From JAPOXR01 sp965221935 (GTDB taxonomy: Bacteria > Pseudomonadota > Alphaproteobacteria > Rhodobacterales > Rhodobacteraceae): a DNA stretch of 64,000 nucleotides. Positions 56,401 through 64,000 of the stretch are shown here, one piece after another. How positions within the stretch are numbered: position 1 is the stretch's first letter; every line of letters starts with the position of its first letter. The DNA lies in the NCBI GenBank assembly GCA_965221935.1, contig CBDCSZ010000018.1, positions 1-64,000 on the forward strand, in the 5' to 3' direction. Made by a program: the position numbers and the translations under genes. Below the pieces are notes generated by a model. It was not told where the DNA came from, ran no database searches, and was given only the letters and a program-made list of their open reading frames with translations.

Positions 56401-57260
56401 TTTGATTTTCTCGCTCTTTCATAGGCAATTCCGGCGGCGCGCCGGCCCAGCACGCCTGCAATGTCGATCCTGAATTCCACAGTGCCGCGCTTGTCGTCAA
56501 TCGGTCGGCAGGCAGTTCTGCAGGCGGTGGCCATGCGGTCGAGATTCTCGTCTTCGAGGCGTGTGCCGCAAAGGGCTTCGGCCGCATCCGGCACCGAAAC
56601 AACGGTTGGAGCCACCGCTCCCAAGGCGACGTGCGCCCCGGCGACGGTGTCGCCGTCCAGCGTCAGATTCACGCCGCAGCCAACAACCGCGATATCCATT
56701 TCTGTTCTCGGAATAAACCGGAGATAGGCATCGGCGCCGCGCTTCCGGCGCGCCGGCAGATTGATCGAGGTGATGATTTCCCCTTTGCCGAGCGAGGTGC
56801 TTCCAGGACTCAGCGGGATTCCGCTGACCGGCGCTTCGCGCTCACCGTCAGGGCCGGCGATAGCAGCTGTCGCGCCCGCCGCGACCAGAGCCGGCACGCT
56901 GTCCGCCGCCGGCGATGCGTTGCAGAGATTTCCGGCGAGACTGGCCCTTCCCTGAATCTGAGTGGATCCGATCAATTCCATCGACTCGACAACACCCGGC
57001 CAGTCATTGCGCAATTCTTCGATCGCGCCCAACTCGATTCCGGGTACCGCGGCGCCTATTTTCCATGCGCCTTCAACGCTCCGGGTCACATCGAGCATTC
57101 CCGGAATCTTTTTTATGTCGATCATGAGGTCCGGTTTGTGAAGGCCTGACCTGAGCTGAACCAAAACATCGGTTCCGCCTGACAGAAACCGCACGCTTCC
57201 CGCCGCCTGGCTGGCCTGTTGAACCGCATCGCCGATGGTTGCCGGGGCAACATACTCCAT
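56397..57260 (-). CDS. FAD-binding subunit of molybdenum hydroxylase
   Basis: A 287-residue CoxM/CutM-type subunit. FAD-binding motifs are VRFLSGGTDVLVQLR near residue 25 and IQGRASLAGNLCNASPAADSVPA near 105. The C-terminal CO-dehydrogenase flavoprotein domain follows (LRFIPRTEMDIAVVGCGVNL). It is the first gene of the FAD/Fe-S/Mo/MoaD operon and divergent from the M24 gene. Confidence 0.9.
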   Translation of the reverse strand: MEYVAPATIGDAVQQASQAAGSVRFLSGGTDVLVQLRSGLHKPDLMIDIKKIPGMLDVTRSVEGAWKIGAAVPGIELGAIEELRNDWPGVVESMELIGSTQIQGRASLAGNLCNASPAADSVPALVAAGATAAIAGPDGEREAPVSGIPLSPGSTSLGKGEIITSINLPARRKRGADAYLRFIPRTEMDIAVVGCGVNLTLDGDTVAGAHVALGAVAPTVVSVPDAAEALCGTRLEDENLDRMATACRTACRPIDDKRGTVEFRIDIAGVLGRRAAGIAYERARKSK

Positions 57261-57512
57261 TCGCTGATTTCTCCCGTCTCGGCCGCGGCCTCACCGCAGC
57301 CGTTTTGGTGCCGTTGGTAACCCCTCCATACTTGATTCTCTGTTCGGGGTGAATTGGCATTTTTGCAAGCGGCCGCCGCCAGTCGCCGCCGGCAAAAATA
57401 TCGCTGCGGCCCGTGCCGGGGGCTTGCTTTCAGACCGCAACCGCATATGCAGCGCTCCTAGCACACGCGATAGTGACTGCGGCGGCCGTGAATGACCACT
57501 GGGAGACTCCGA

Positions 57513-58658
57513 ATGCTGCACTTCTCATCGGACGAATTTGCGGCCCGCCGGTCCCGACTCGAGACTGAATTGGAACGGCGGGGCCTTGACGGGATTCTGT
57601 GTTTCGCACAGGAAAGCATGTATTGGCTGACCGGTTACGACACTTTCGGGTTCTGCTTTTTCCAGTGCCTGGTGGTCGGCGGCGACGCACCGGCGCTGCT
57701 GACCCGGTCGGCTGACAATCTGCAGGCGCGAATCACATCGAACATTTCCGACATCAGGATTTGGGTGGACGATGACGCGGCAAATCCCGCACAGGATCTC
57801 GCCCGGCTTGTCAAGGAACTCGGTTTGGCCGGCAAGCGCCTTGGCATTGAACTTGACACGTGCGGGCTGAACGCCTGGAACCACATGCGCATCACCGCAG
57901 CGCTCGACGGTGTGGCGGAGCTGGTGGACGCGTCCGATCTGTTTTCGACGCTGCGGCTGATCAAATCCGACGAAGAGCTTGTGTATGTGAAACGGGCCGC
58001 CGTTCTGGCCGATGACGCGCTCGACGCGGCTCTCGAACTGATCGCGCCCGGCGCCGACGAAGGCGACATAATGGCGGCGATGCAGGGCGCGGTTTTCAAA
58101 GGCGGCGGCGACTATCCCGGCAACGAGTTCATCCTCGGTTCCGGAGAGAACGCGCTGCTGGTTCGCTTTGCGGCGGGAACGCGCAAGCTTGACAAGAATG
58201 ACCAGCTGACACTCGAATGGGCCGGCGCATACAGACGCTACCATGCCGCATTGATGCGAACCGCTGTCATCGGCGAACCGGCGCCGCAGCATCCTGGCAT
58301 GCATGAAGCCGCGGTCACGGCGCTCTTGAACTGCGAAGCTGAGCTGCAGCCGGGAAACACAATGGAATCGGTGTTCAATGCCCACTCTGACACGTTGGAC
58401 CGGGCCGGATTCAGGTCAAGCCGGCTCAATGCCTGCGGCTATTCTCTGGGCGCCCGTTTCACGCCGACCTGGATGGAACGGGAAGTGTTCCGACCCGGGG
58501 CAGCGAGGGTGTTGCAGCCGGGAATGGTCATGTTCATTCACATCATTCTCGTAGACGGTGACAGCGGCGCCGCAATGACAGCGGGAAGGACCTCCGTCGT
58601 GAGCGCCGCCGGTTCAGAACCCCTGTCCCGGCACCGCTTGAATATGATCCGGGCGTAG
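57513..58658 (+). CDS. Creatinase/ectoine-hydrolase-like M24 protein
   Basis: A 381-residue pita-bread-fold protein. The N-terminal creatinase domain has ILCFAQESMYWLTGYDTFGF. The C-terminal domain lacks the metal ligands of aminopeptidase P: the first Asp is Glu (LTLEWAGAY), the second is Ala (YHAALMRT), the GHGIG His is Tyr (CGYSLG), and an EPG Glu is His (MFIHII). It is therefore closer to metal-free members such as creatinase or ectoine-hydrolase-type enzymes; substrate unknown. ATG at 57513 follows GGGAG; ATG at 57492 is an alternative. Confidence 0.8.
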   Translation: MLHFSSDEFAARRSRLETELERRGLDGILCFAQESMYWLTGYDTFGFCFFQCLVVGGDAPALLTRSADNLQARITSNISDIRIWVDDDAANPAQDLARLVKELGLAGKRLGIELDTCGLNAWNHMRITAALDGVAELVDASDLFSTLRLIKSDEELVYVKRAAVLADDALDAALELIAPGADEGDIMAAMQGAVFKGGGDYPGNEFILGSGENALLVRFAAGTRKLDKNDQLTLEWAGAYRRYHAALMRTAVIGEPAPQHPGMHEAAVTALLNCEAELQPGNTMESVFNAHSDTLDRAGFRSSRLNACGYSLGARFTPTWMEREVFRPGAARVLQPGMVMFIHIILVDGDSGAAMTAGRTSVVSAAGSEPLSRHRLNMIRA

Positions 58659-58794
58659 CCGTGCACGGGCGGGGACTGCCGGCAAAACATGCGGCATTCG
58701 CACATAAGTTCCGGCCGGCGGCGGTCGTGCAGGGTATCCGGCGCCCCCGGATGCGACGATATCGCCGGAAAATGAACCCGGCCGGGAGTTGCGC

Positions 58795-59739
58795 ATGACA
58801 TCCGCCAGGCACATAAGGCTATTGATCGTTGGCTCCGGACCAACCGGCTACACCGCGGCGGTCTACGGTGCCCGCGCGATGCTGGAACCCGTCCTCGTTC
58901 AGGGAATTCAGCCAGGGGGCCAACTCACAATCACAACAGATGTTGAAAACTGGCCGGGCGACGCCAACGTTCAGGGGCCGGACCTGATGCTTCGGATGGA
59001 GGAACATGCGCGCGCCGCCGGCGCCGAAATCCTGTTCGATCACGTCACATCTGCGGACTTGTCCCGCAGGCCGTTTGCGATCGAGACCGACAGCGGGGCA
59101 GCATTCTCCTGCGATGCCCTCATTCTCGCAACCGGCGCCCAGGCGCGGTGGCTCGGACTGCCGTCGGAGGACCATTTCAAGGGGCACGGGGTCTCGGCCT
59201 GTGCAACCTGCGACGGGTTCTTCTTCCGCGGGCAGGATGTCGCGGTTGTCGGCGGCGGCAACACCGCTGTCGAGGAAGCCCTGTTTCTCACGAATTTCAC
59301 AGCCAGCGTGACCCTGATCCATCGGCGGGACAATCTGCGCGCGGAAAAGATTCTGCAGCAGAGACTGTTTCGAAACGATCGGATCAAGCCGCTCTGGAAC
59401 CACACGGTCAGTGAAATTCTGGGAAGCGAGCGCCCGAAGACTGTGACCGGCGTGCGGGTGCGTGAAGTCTCGTCCGGAAGCGAGTCCACCCTTGCGTGCA
59501 ACGGTCTGTTTGTTGCGATTGGGCACACGCCCGCATCGGAGCTGGTCGCCGGTCAGCTGGAAACGCGGGACGGCGGTTATGTCGTGACCGAACCCGGCAC
59601 AGCAAGGACTTCCATCCCAGGCGTTTTCGCGGCCGGCGATCTTGTGGACAGTGTCTACCGGCAGGCGGTCACTTCAGCCGGCATGGGATGTATGGCAGCC
59701 CTTGATGCGGAGAAATTCCTTTCCGAAATGGCTTCGTAA
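58795..59739 (+). CDS. trxB: Thioredoxin reductase
   Basis: A 314-residue NADPH-dependent flavoenzyme that reduces thioredoxin. It has FAD motifs LLIVGSGPTGYTAAVYGARA and PGVFAAGDLVDSVYRQAVTS, redox-active CATC in VSACATCDGFFF, and NADPH motif VAVVGGGNTAVEEALFL. ATG at 58795 is preceded by GGGAG. A TTG at 58789 also lies in frame. Confidence 0.95.
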   Translation: MTSARHIRLLIVGSGPTGYTAAVYGARAMLEPVLVQGIQPGGQLTITTDVENWPGDANVQGPDLMLRMEEHARAAGAEILFDHVTSADLSRRPFAIETDSGAAFSCDALILATGAQARWLGLPSEDHFKGHGVSACATCDGFFFRGQDVAVVGGGNTAVEEALFLTNFTASVTLIHRRDNLRAEKILQQRLFRNDRIKPLWNHTVSEILGSERPKTVTGVRVREVSSGSESTLACNGLFVAIGHTPASELVAGQLETRDGGYVVTEPGTARTSIPGVFAAGDLVDSVYRQAVTSAGMGCMAALDAEKFLSEMAS

Positions 59740-60256
59740 ACCCGGGCGCCATCCGCACTCAACCGCAATCTGTCTGACCCCGCGTTCCGGAGCCTGGCGC
59801 GCAATTTCTATCGCCGGGAGTCCGTTGGCCAGCCGCGCCGCCCCCGCTTCTATCCTGTCTGCCAAAACAGAACTCCTTTGGAATCGGCCGTGTGAACTGC
59901 CGCGGCGCAGAAATACCCGCATCTCGGCCCGGGATCGCTCCGCATCGCCTGCTGACGGTCTTCAATTGTCACCGACATATCGCCCGCCGCGGCCGGTCTG
60001 CGCCGGGAAAGGAGCTGCCAGATGAGATCGGAGATTGGGACGGGCGGAGAGCGCGGTTCAGGATGCCGCCCGCAACCCGCACTATCCGGATTTGCCGAGT
60101 TTCAGGAAGCCTGGCGGCGTTTGGAGGATTCCGGGGGCTGAGGGCCGATTGGGGCAGCTCTTCCCCGAGTTCTGATCCCTTCAGGTCGCAATCGGGCACC
60201 GCGATGGCCCGGACCCGCACCTCATTGAGGCAGAGAGACAGCGTAAGGCGCGCCGT
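59740..60256. other. Gene-free stretch
   Basis: No gene with support is seen. A minus-strand segment around 59680-59870 reads like protein (LADRIEAGAARLANGLP, ERGVRQIAVECGWRPG), but the frame breaks and the family is not recognised. It may be a decayed gene. Confidence 0.4.
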
Positions 60257-60754
60257 TCAGTTCGATCGGCGATTGTCGGCACAACGCCAGCGATCATGAC
60301 GCCCGAAAAGAGGCGAAACCTCACCCTGTTCATCCGGATTGGTGAGAAGATGGTGGTTGAGCTGGGCGCTGGGATGGGCGTCGCTGGTCATGACAAAGCC
60401 CCTTTTTTCCAGAATTTTCAAAACCGACAGATTGTATTCCCTATGCTCTCTCCTCGCCTCCTCTTTCTCCTCCTCGGTTGCGTCCTTCGAGTAGGTGCAA
60501 AATTCCGAGATGATCTCCAGATCATCTTCCGTGCCATCCGCAAAGAGCCGGGTATGGCGGTTACCATGCATGCGATGCGAGGCATAATATTCCAGATACT
60601 CGCGTCCGTCTTCGGCGCTGGTGTCAAACCGTGTCCAGATAGTCCATCCCTTTTCCACCATCAGCCAGACCGAATCGGGCGTTTTCGCTTCGGCGGGCAG
60701 TTCGGCGGGAGATCTGTCGTTGAACAGCCGCCGCAGTATTTCCCGATCGCTCAT
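60257..60754 (-). CDS. Protein of unknown function, charged
   Basis: A 165-residue soluble protein not recognised as a known family. It starts MSDREILRRLFNDRSPAELP. It has aromatic-rich MVEKGWTIWTRFDTSAEDG and EYLEYYASHRMHGNRHTRLF, and a highly charged likely-helical stretch (DATEEEKEEARREHREYNLSVLKIL) followed by EKRGFVMTSDAHPS. It has no signal peptide or membrane segment. Its coding-like composition and length support a real gene. It stands alone. Confidence 0.55.
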   Translation of the reverse strand: MSDREILRRLFNDRSPAELPAEAKTPDSVWLMVEKGWTIWTRFDTSAEDGREYLEYYASHRMHGNRHTRLFADGTEDDLEIISEFCTYSKDATEEEKEEARREHREYNLSVLKILEKRGFVMTSDAHPSAQLNHHLLTNPDEQGEVSPLFGRHDRWRCADNRRSN

Positions 60755-61708
60755 GTCGGTCGCCGCACAGGGAACGGGACAGGCGGCGCGTGAGCCTGCC
60801 GCGGCCGATGAGTCATATCTCCCATAGCAGATTTCCCGGTTCGGGGCGGCCTGTCCGGCTGGCGCAACACTGCTGCCGCGTGTCCATATCTGTTATCCAC
60901 CATTGGTAAACTTTCCTGCTGTCACGCGGGCAAGGGCCGTATTTCCGATGCCTCCCTTGCGGAACACGGTCCCGACAATAGAAGACATAAGGCCCTGTTC
61001 CGCTGCCTGTGTGGCTGTTACATTCTTGATTCACCGCAATGTGGTATGAACTCATGCTGCGTGTGAAGTTTGCCGGAACGCTTGCATATCCGCAGCAGTT
61101 CGGGACCATCCACCGCCGGACACACGGGGTTCAGCAAGTTATTCGGGGTTCAGCAAGTCATTTCTGGCGCCAATGGGTCATTCCACCATCGGTGTCGGTC
61201 TCCGGACACCTGTCGCGGCGTTTGCACCATGCCCCGGCAGCGGAAGGAAAGCCAGCAGATGAGTTGTCCGATGTTTGCGTTGTGTCTTGGAATTTTCCGC
61301 TGAACGATGGCTTCATGGCGGGCAGCACAGATCCGGATTCAGGCCAATGGCGAAGCAATGTGTTTGCGCCTGAGGCCGTCTCCGCCGCCCTTTGCGCACC
61401 GCTGTGCGGTGTTGCCTGCCAGAGCCATTCGTGACTTGCTGACAGCAGGGAAGCCCGGCAGCTGAAAGTGGGTTTTGGGCCGCGGAACATTTTGACCTCA
61501 GGCGGCGGGTTTGTCGCACATTCCCCGTCGGCGTTTTTTCAGTGATTCAGGGACAGTCCGCGACAGGGCTTCTTCACCAAGCAGGTTTCTATTAGTTTCT
61601 GCCCTGTCCGGCTGGAACCCTGTCAACCAGAGCGTGTTCCGGCTCAGGCCGGCTGCGGGCGGGCTGCTTTCGCCTGCCTGCCGGTCTTCCCTTCCGGCGC
61701 GGCGGCGC
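60755..61708. other. Long gene-free stretch (~950 bp) before groEL terminator
   Basis: Open frames on both strands are short and overlap each other without family signals. GGGTTCAGCAAGT occurs twice in tandem at about 61128 and 61147. Nothing resembles a tRNA or IS end. It may be decayed sequence. Confidence 0.45.
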
Positions 61709-61735
61709 AAAAAAGGGGGCCGAAACCCCCTTTTT
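61709..61735 (-). terminator. Rho-independent terminator of groES-groEL
   Basis: On the minus strand, GGGGG-TTTCGG-CCCCC with flanking A and T runs follows the groEL stop by about 25 bp and ends in TTTTTT. The A/T symmetry could also stop transcription coming from the other side. Confidence 0.85.
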
Positions 61736-61759
61736 CAATCATTCTCAGGCGTCAGCGGA

Positions 61760-63400
61760 TCACATCATGCCGCCCATGCCGCCCATGTCCGGGGGCATTG
61801 CCGGAGCATTGTTCTTCGGCTCCGGCTTCTCGGCCACCATTGCCTCTGTGGTGATCAGAAGACCGGCGATTGACGCCGCATCTTCAAGTGCCGTTCTGAC
61901 GACCTTTGCCGGATCGATCACGCCAAATGCGAACATGTCGCCGTATTCTTCCGTCTGTGCGTTAAAGCCGTAATTGGCGTCGCTGGATTCGCGGACCTTG
62001 GCCGCGACAATGCCAGCGTCGACGCCGGAATTCTCTGCAATCTGCCGCAGCGGCGCCTCAAGCGCGCGGCGCACAATGGAGATACCGGCATCCTGATCGG
62101 AGTTTTCACCGGAAACGCCGTCGAGCTGGTTTGCCGCCGCCACCAGCGAAACACCGCCGCCAGCCACGATTCCTTCCTGAACCGCGGCGCGGGTCGAGTT
62201 CAAAGCGTCGTCAACACGGTCCTTGCGCTCTTTGACCTCAACTTCGGTCGAACCGCCGACACGGATTACGGCAACGCCTCCAGCCAGTTTGGCAAGTCTT
62301 TCCTGCAGTTTTTCGCGGTCATAATCGGAGGTGGTTTCCTCAATCTGCTGGCGAATCTGACCGACACGGCCTTCGATTTCCGACTTTTCGCCGGCGCCGT
62401 CCACGATCGTGGTGTCATCCTTGTTGATCGAGACCTTCTTGGCTGTTCCGAGCATGTCGACACCGACATTTTCCAGCTTCATGCCAAGATCTTCCGAAAT
62501 CACCTGGCCGCCGGTCAGGATAGCGATGTCCTGCAGCATGGCTTTGCGGCGATCGCCGAATCCCGGCGCCTTGACGCCAGCGATCTTCAGGCCGCCCCGC
62601 AGTTTGTTCACAACCAGCGTCGCTAGCGCTTCGCCTTCGATGTCTTCGGCGATGATCAGCAGCGGTTTGCCGGATTGGATCACGGATTCCAGAAGCGGAA
62701 CCATCGGCTGCAGCGACGACAGTTTCTTCTCGTGCAGAAGAATGTAGCCGTCTTCAAGTTCAGCCGTCATTTTTTCCGCGTTGGTGACGAAATACGGCGA
62801 CAGGTATCCGCGGTCGAACTGCATGCCTTCAACGACATCGGTTTCTGTTTCGAGACCTTTGTTCTCCTCGACGGTGATAACGCCTTCGTTGCCGACCTTC
62901 TGCATGGCATCTGCAATCTGATCGCCGATTTCAGACTCGCCGTTGGCCGAGATCGTGCCAACCTGGGCAACTTCGCCCGAGTCTTTCACTTCGCGGGCAC
63001 TGTCCTTGATGTAGGAGACAACGCTCTTCACAGCGATATCGACGCCGCGCTTCAGATCCATCGGGTTCATGCCGGCGGCAACGGACTTCAGCCCTTCGCT
63101 GACAATTGACTGCGCGAGCACCGTCGCGGTCGTGGTGCCGTCGCCGGCTTCGTCATTGGTGCGGGAGGCCACTTCTTTGACCATCTGCGCGCCCATATTC
63201 TCAAACTTGTCCTCAAGCTCGACTTCCTTGGCGACGGTCACACCGTCTTTGGTGATCCGGGGAGCACCAAATGACTTGTCGAGCACGACATTTCGGCCTT
63301 TTGGGCCGAGGGTCACACGCATTGAGTCAGCGAGTGTGTTGATGCCGCGCAACATGCGGTTGCGGGCGTCATTTTCAAACCTTATTTCCTTCGCAGGCAT
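61760..63400 (-). CDS. groEL: Chaperonin GroEL (Hsp60)
   Basis: A 546-residue 60-kDa chaperonin forming the double-ring ATP-driven folding chamber. It has VTLGPKGRNVVLDKSFGAPRI, the ATPase segment NDEAGDGTTTATVLAQSIV, GIVAGGGVSLVAA and the C-terminal tail DMGGMGGMM. AGGAGAG precedes the ATG. It is the second gene of groES-groEL, 45 bp behind groES. Confidence 0.97.
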   Translation of the reverse strand: MPAKEIRFENDARNRMLRGINTLADSMRVTLGPKGRNVVLDKSFGAPRITKDGVTVAKEVELEDKFENMGAQMVKEVASRTNDEAGDGTTTATVLAQSIVSEGLKSVAAGMNPMDLKRGVDIAVKSVVSYIKDSAREVKDSGEVAQVGTISANGESEIGDQIADAMQKVGNEGVITVEENKGLETETDVVEGMQFDRGYLSPYFVTNAEKMTAELEDGYILLHEKKLSSLQPMVPLLESVIQSGKPLLIIAEDIEGEALATLVVNKLRGGLKIAGVKAPGFGDRRKAMLQDIAILTGGQVISEDLGMKLENVGVDMLGTAKKVSINKDDTTIVDGAGEKSEIEGRVGQIRQQIEETTSDYDREKLQERLAKLAGGVAVIRVGGSTEVEVKERKDRVDDALNSTRAAVQEGIVAGGGVSLVAAANQLDGVSGENSDQDAGISIVRRALEAPLRQIAENSGVDAGIVAAKVRESSDANYGFNAQTEEYGDMFAFGVIDPAKVVRTALEDAASIAGLLITTEAMVAEKPEPKNNAPAMPPDMGGMGGMM

Positions 63401-63445
63401 TTCATTACTCTCCTGTTTCTGACAGTTTCGCTGGGCGGCTCGCCG

Positions 63446-63733
63446 TCAGCTGATGATGCCGAGGACGTCGCTTTCCTTCATGATCAGAAGTTCTTCGCCG
63501 TCGATTGTGACCTCGGTGCCGGACCACTTGCCGAACAGCACACGGTCGCCCTCTTTCACCCCCATCGGGATAAGTTCGCCGGAATCTTTGCGCGCGCCCT
63601 CACCGCAGGAGATCACTTCGCCTTCAGCCGGTTTTTCTTTCGCAGAGTCGGGAATGATCAGACCGCCCTTGGTCGTTTCATCGCCCTCAATTCGGCGCAC
63701 AAGCACGCGGTCGTGCAATGGAGTAAACGCCAT
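63446..63733 (-). CDS. groES: Co-chaperonin GroES (Hsp10)
   Basis: A 95-residue GroES, the lid of the GroEL chamber: FTPLHDRVLVRRIEGDE, TKGGLIIPDSAKEKPAEGEV and GDRVLFGKWSGTEV. The mobile loop Gly-Gly-Leu-Ile-Ile is intact. The start is ATG at 63733; a TTG lies just before it. It is controlled by the CIRCE operator upstream. Confidence 0.96.
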   Translation of the reverse strand: MAFTPLHDRVLVRRIEGDETTKGGLIIPDSAKEKPAEGEVISCGEGARKDSGELIPMGVKEGDRVLFGKWSGTEVTIDGEELLIMKESDVLGIIS

Positions 63734-63792
63734 CAATTACGCTCCTTCATCTTAGGTCTATGCATAGGCAAAGGGTGGATTCATTCATGTTG

Positions 63793-63819
63793 TCAGCACT
63801 CACCACCCTTGAGTGCTAA
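63793..63819 (-). promoter_or_regulatory. CIRCE operator (HrcA site)
   Basis: On the minus strand it reads TTAGCACTC, nine bases, GAGTGCTGA. This is the CIRCE inverted repeat with one mismatch from TTAGCACTC-N9-GAGTGCTAA. It lies about 60 bp before groES and just after the -10 box, as expected for repression by HrcA. Confidence 0.93.
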
Positions 63820-63827
63820 CAGACTGC

Positions 63828-63856
63828 TAGATAGAAACAGCCGGGCGCCATGTCAA
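63828..63856 (-). promoter_or_regulatory. Sigma70-like promoter of groES-groEL
   Basis: On the minus strand TTGACA (63856-63851) and TATCTA (63833-63828) are separated by 17 bases. CIRCE begins 8 bp downstream, over the likely start of transcription. Confidence 0.75.
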
Positions 63857-64000
63857 CCGTTCGGCACCAAGTTTCCAAAAAATAGATTCATCCCGGCCCG
63901 CTGTTCCGCCTGCTCAAAAACGGCGCGGCGGACGCGCCGCGGGTCCGGTGTCTTGCGGAAAAACCGGCCGTCCGCTGTCTTGGTGACAATTCGGCGGGAA
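63853..64000 (-). CDS. C-terminal end of an unidentified gene (partial)
   Basis: An open frame enters from the window edge and ends with TGA at 63855-63853: RRIVTKTADGRFFRKTPDP, RRVRRAVFEQAEQR, AGMNLFFGNLVPNG. The family is not recognised from 48 residues. The stop codon overlaps the -35 box of the groES promoter. It could be non-coding. Confidence 0.4.
   Translation of the reverse strand, partial: SRRIVTKTADGRFFRKTPDPRRVRRAVFEQAEQRAGMNLFFGNLVPNG

Noticed and set aside
1..64000. tRNA, rRNA or CRISPR arrays
   Set aside because: No T-loop-like cloverleaf, rRNA segment or regularly spaced direct repeats was noticed when reading both strands; a tRNAscan run would be needed to be certain.

Overview
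The window looks like a piece of an alphaproteobacterial chromosome. The evidence is an irr-type Fur regulator next to fabA-fabB-fabI, the coaBC-dut-moeB order, the serC-serA pair with a possible serC leader, a Fe-S/FAD/molybdopterin (Cox/Cut-type) hydroxylase operon, and groES-groEL behind a CIRCE operator. GC is high. Many insertion sequences, nested insertions and broken genes lie between intact housekeeping genes. That pattern suggests a lineage undergoing IS expansion and gene decay, for example one recently restricted to a host or niche; this last point is inference.

Layout. 1-6.4 kb: a RIT element (three overlapping tyrosine recombinases between ~352-bp inverted repeats) beside the wreck of a GmrSD-like (DUF1524/DUF4268) restriction gene, which also carries an IS5/IS427-type insertion. 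6.8-17.0 kb: housekeeping and catabolic genes (tag, UxaA-family dehydratase, irr, fabABI, haloacid dehalogenase, hydrolase, dimethylglycine-dehydrogenase-like oxidoreductase). 17.1-22.7 kb: toxin-antitoxin and IS630 scraps, then three mobile elements nested in one another at a single CTAG site. 22.8-25.6 kb: serC-serA. 25.6-32.5 kb: repeat motifs, an IS1595-type fragment, and paaK split by a ~4.5-kb IS481-like element. That element is itself interrupted by an ORF-less group II intron and by an IS4-type element whose transposase is fused to a DruA-like (DUF4338) domain. 32.6-37.2 kb: paaI, paaZ, a VOC protein, an IS5 remnant and a CMP/dCMP-deaminase-like gene. 37.2-40.2 kb: decayed Sel1-repeat genes, a long gene-free stretch and an SH3-like secreted protein. 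40.3-60.8 kb: mostly intact genes for 2-hydroxyacid metabolism, coenzyme A, dUTPase, cobalamin, glutathione, RsmI, an LpoA-like lipoprotein, MurJ, a probably inactive rhomboid, a molybdenum hydroxylase with its own MoaD-like protein, a creatinase-like M24 protein and thioredoxin reductase. 60.8-64 kb: a gene-free stretch, then groEL-groES with terminator, CIRCE and a sigma70-like promoter.

The most distinctive object is the DruA-transposase fusion at about 28.8-31.3 kb. It is delimited exactly by terminal inverted repeats and a 12-bp target duplication. Two nests (18.1-22.7 kb and 27.4-31.9 kb) keep enough target duplications to give the order of insertion and the original empty sites. Functions are assigned from recognisable protein motifs only; no database search was run.
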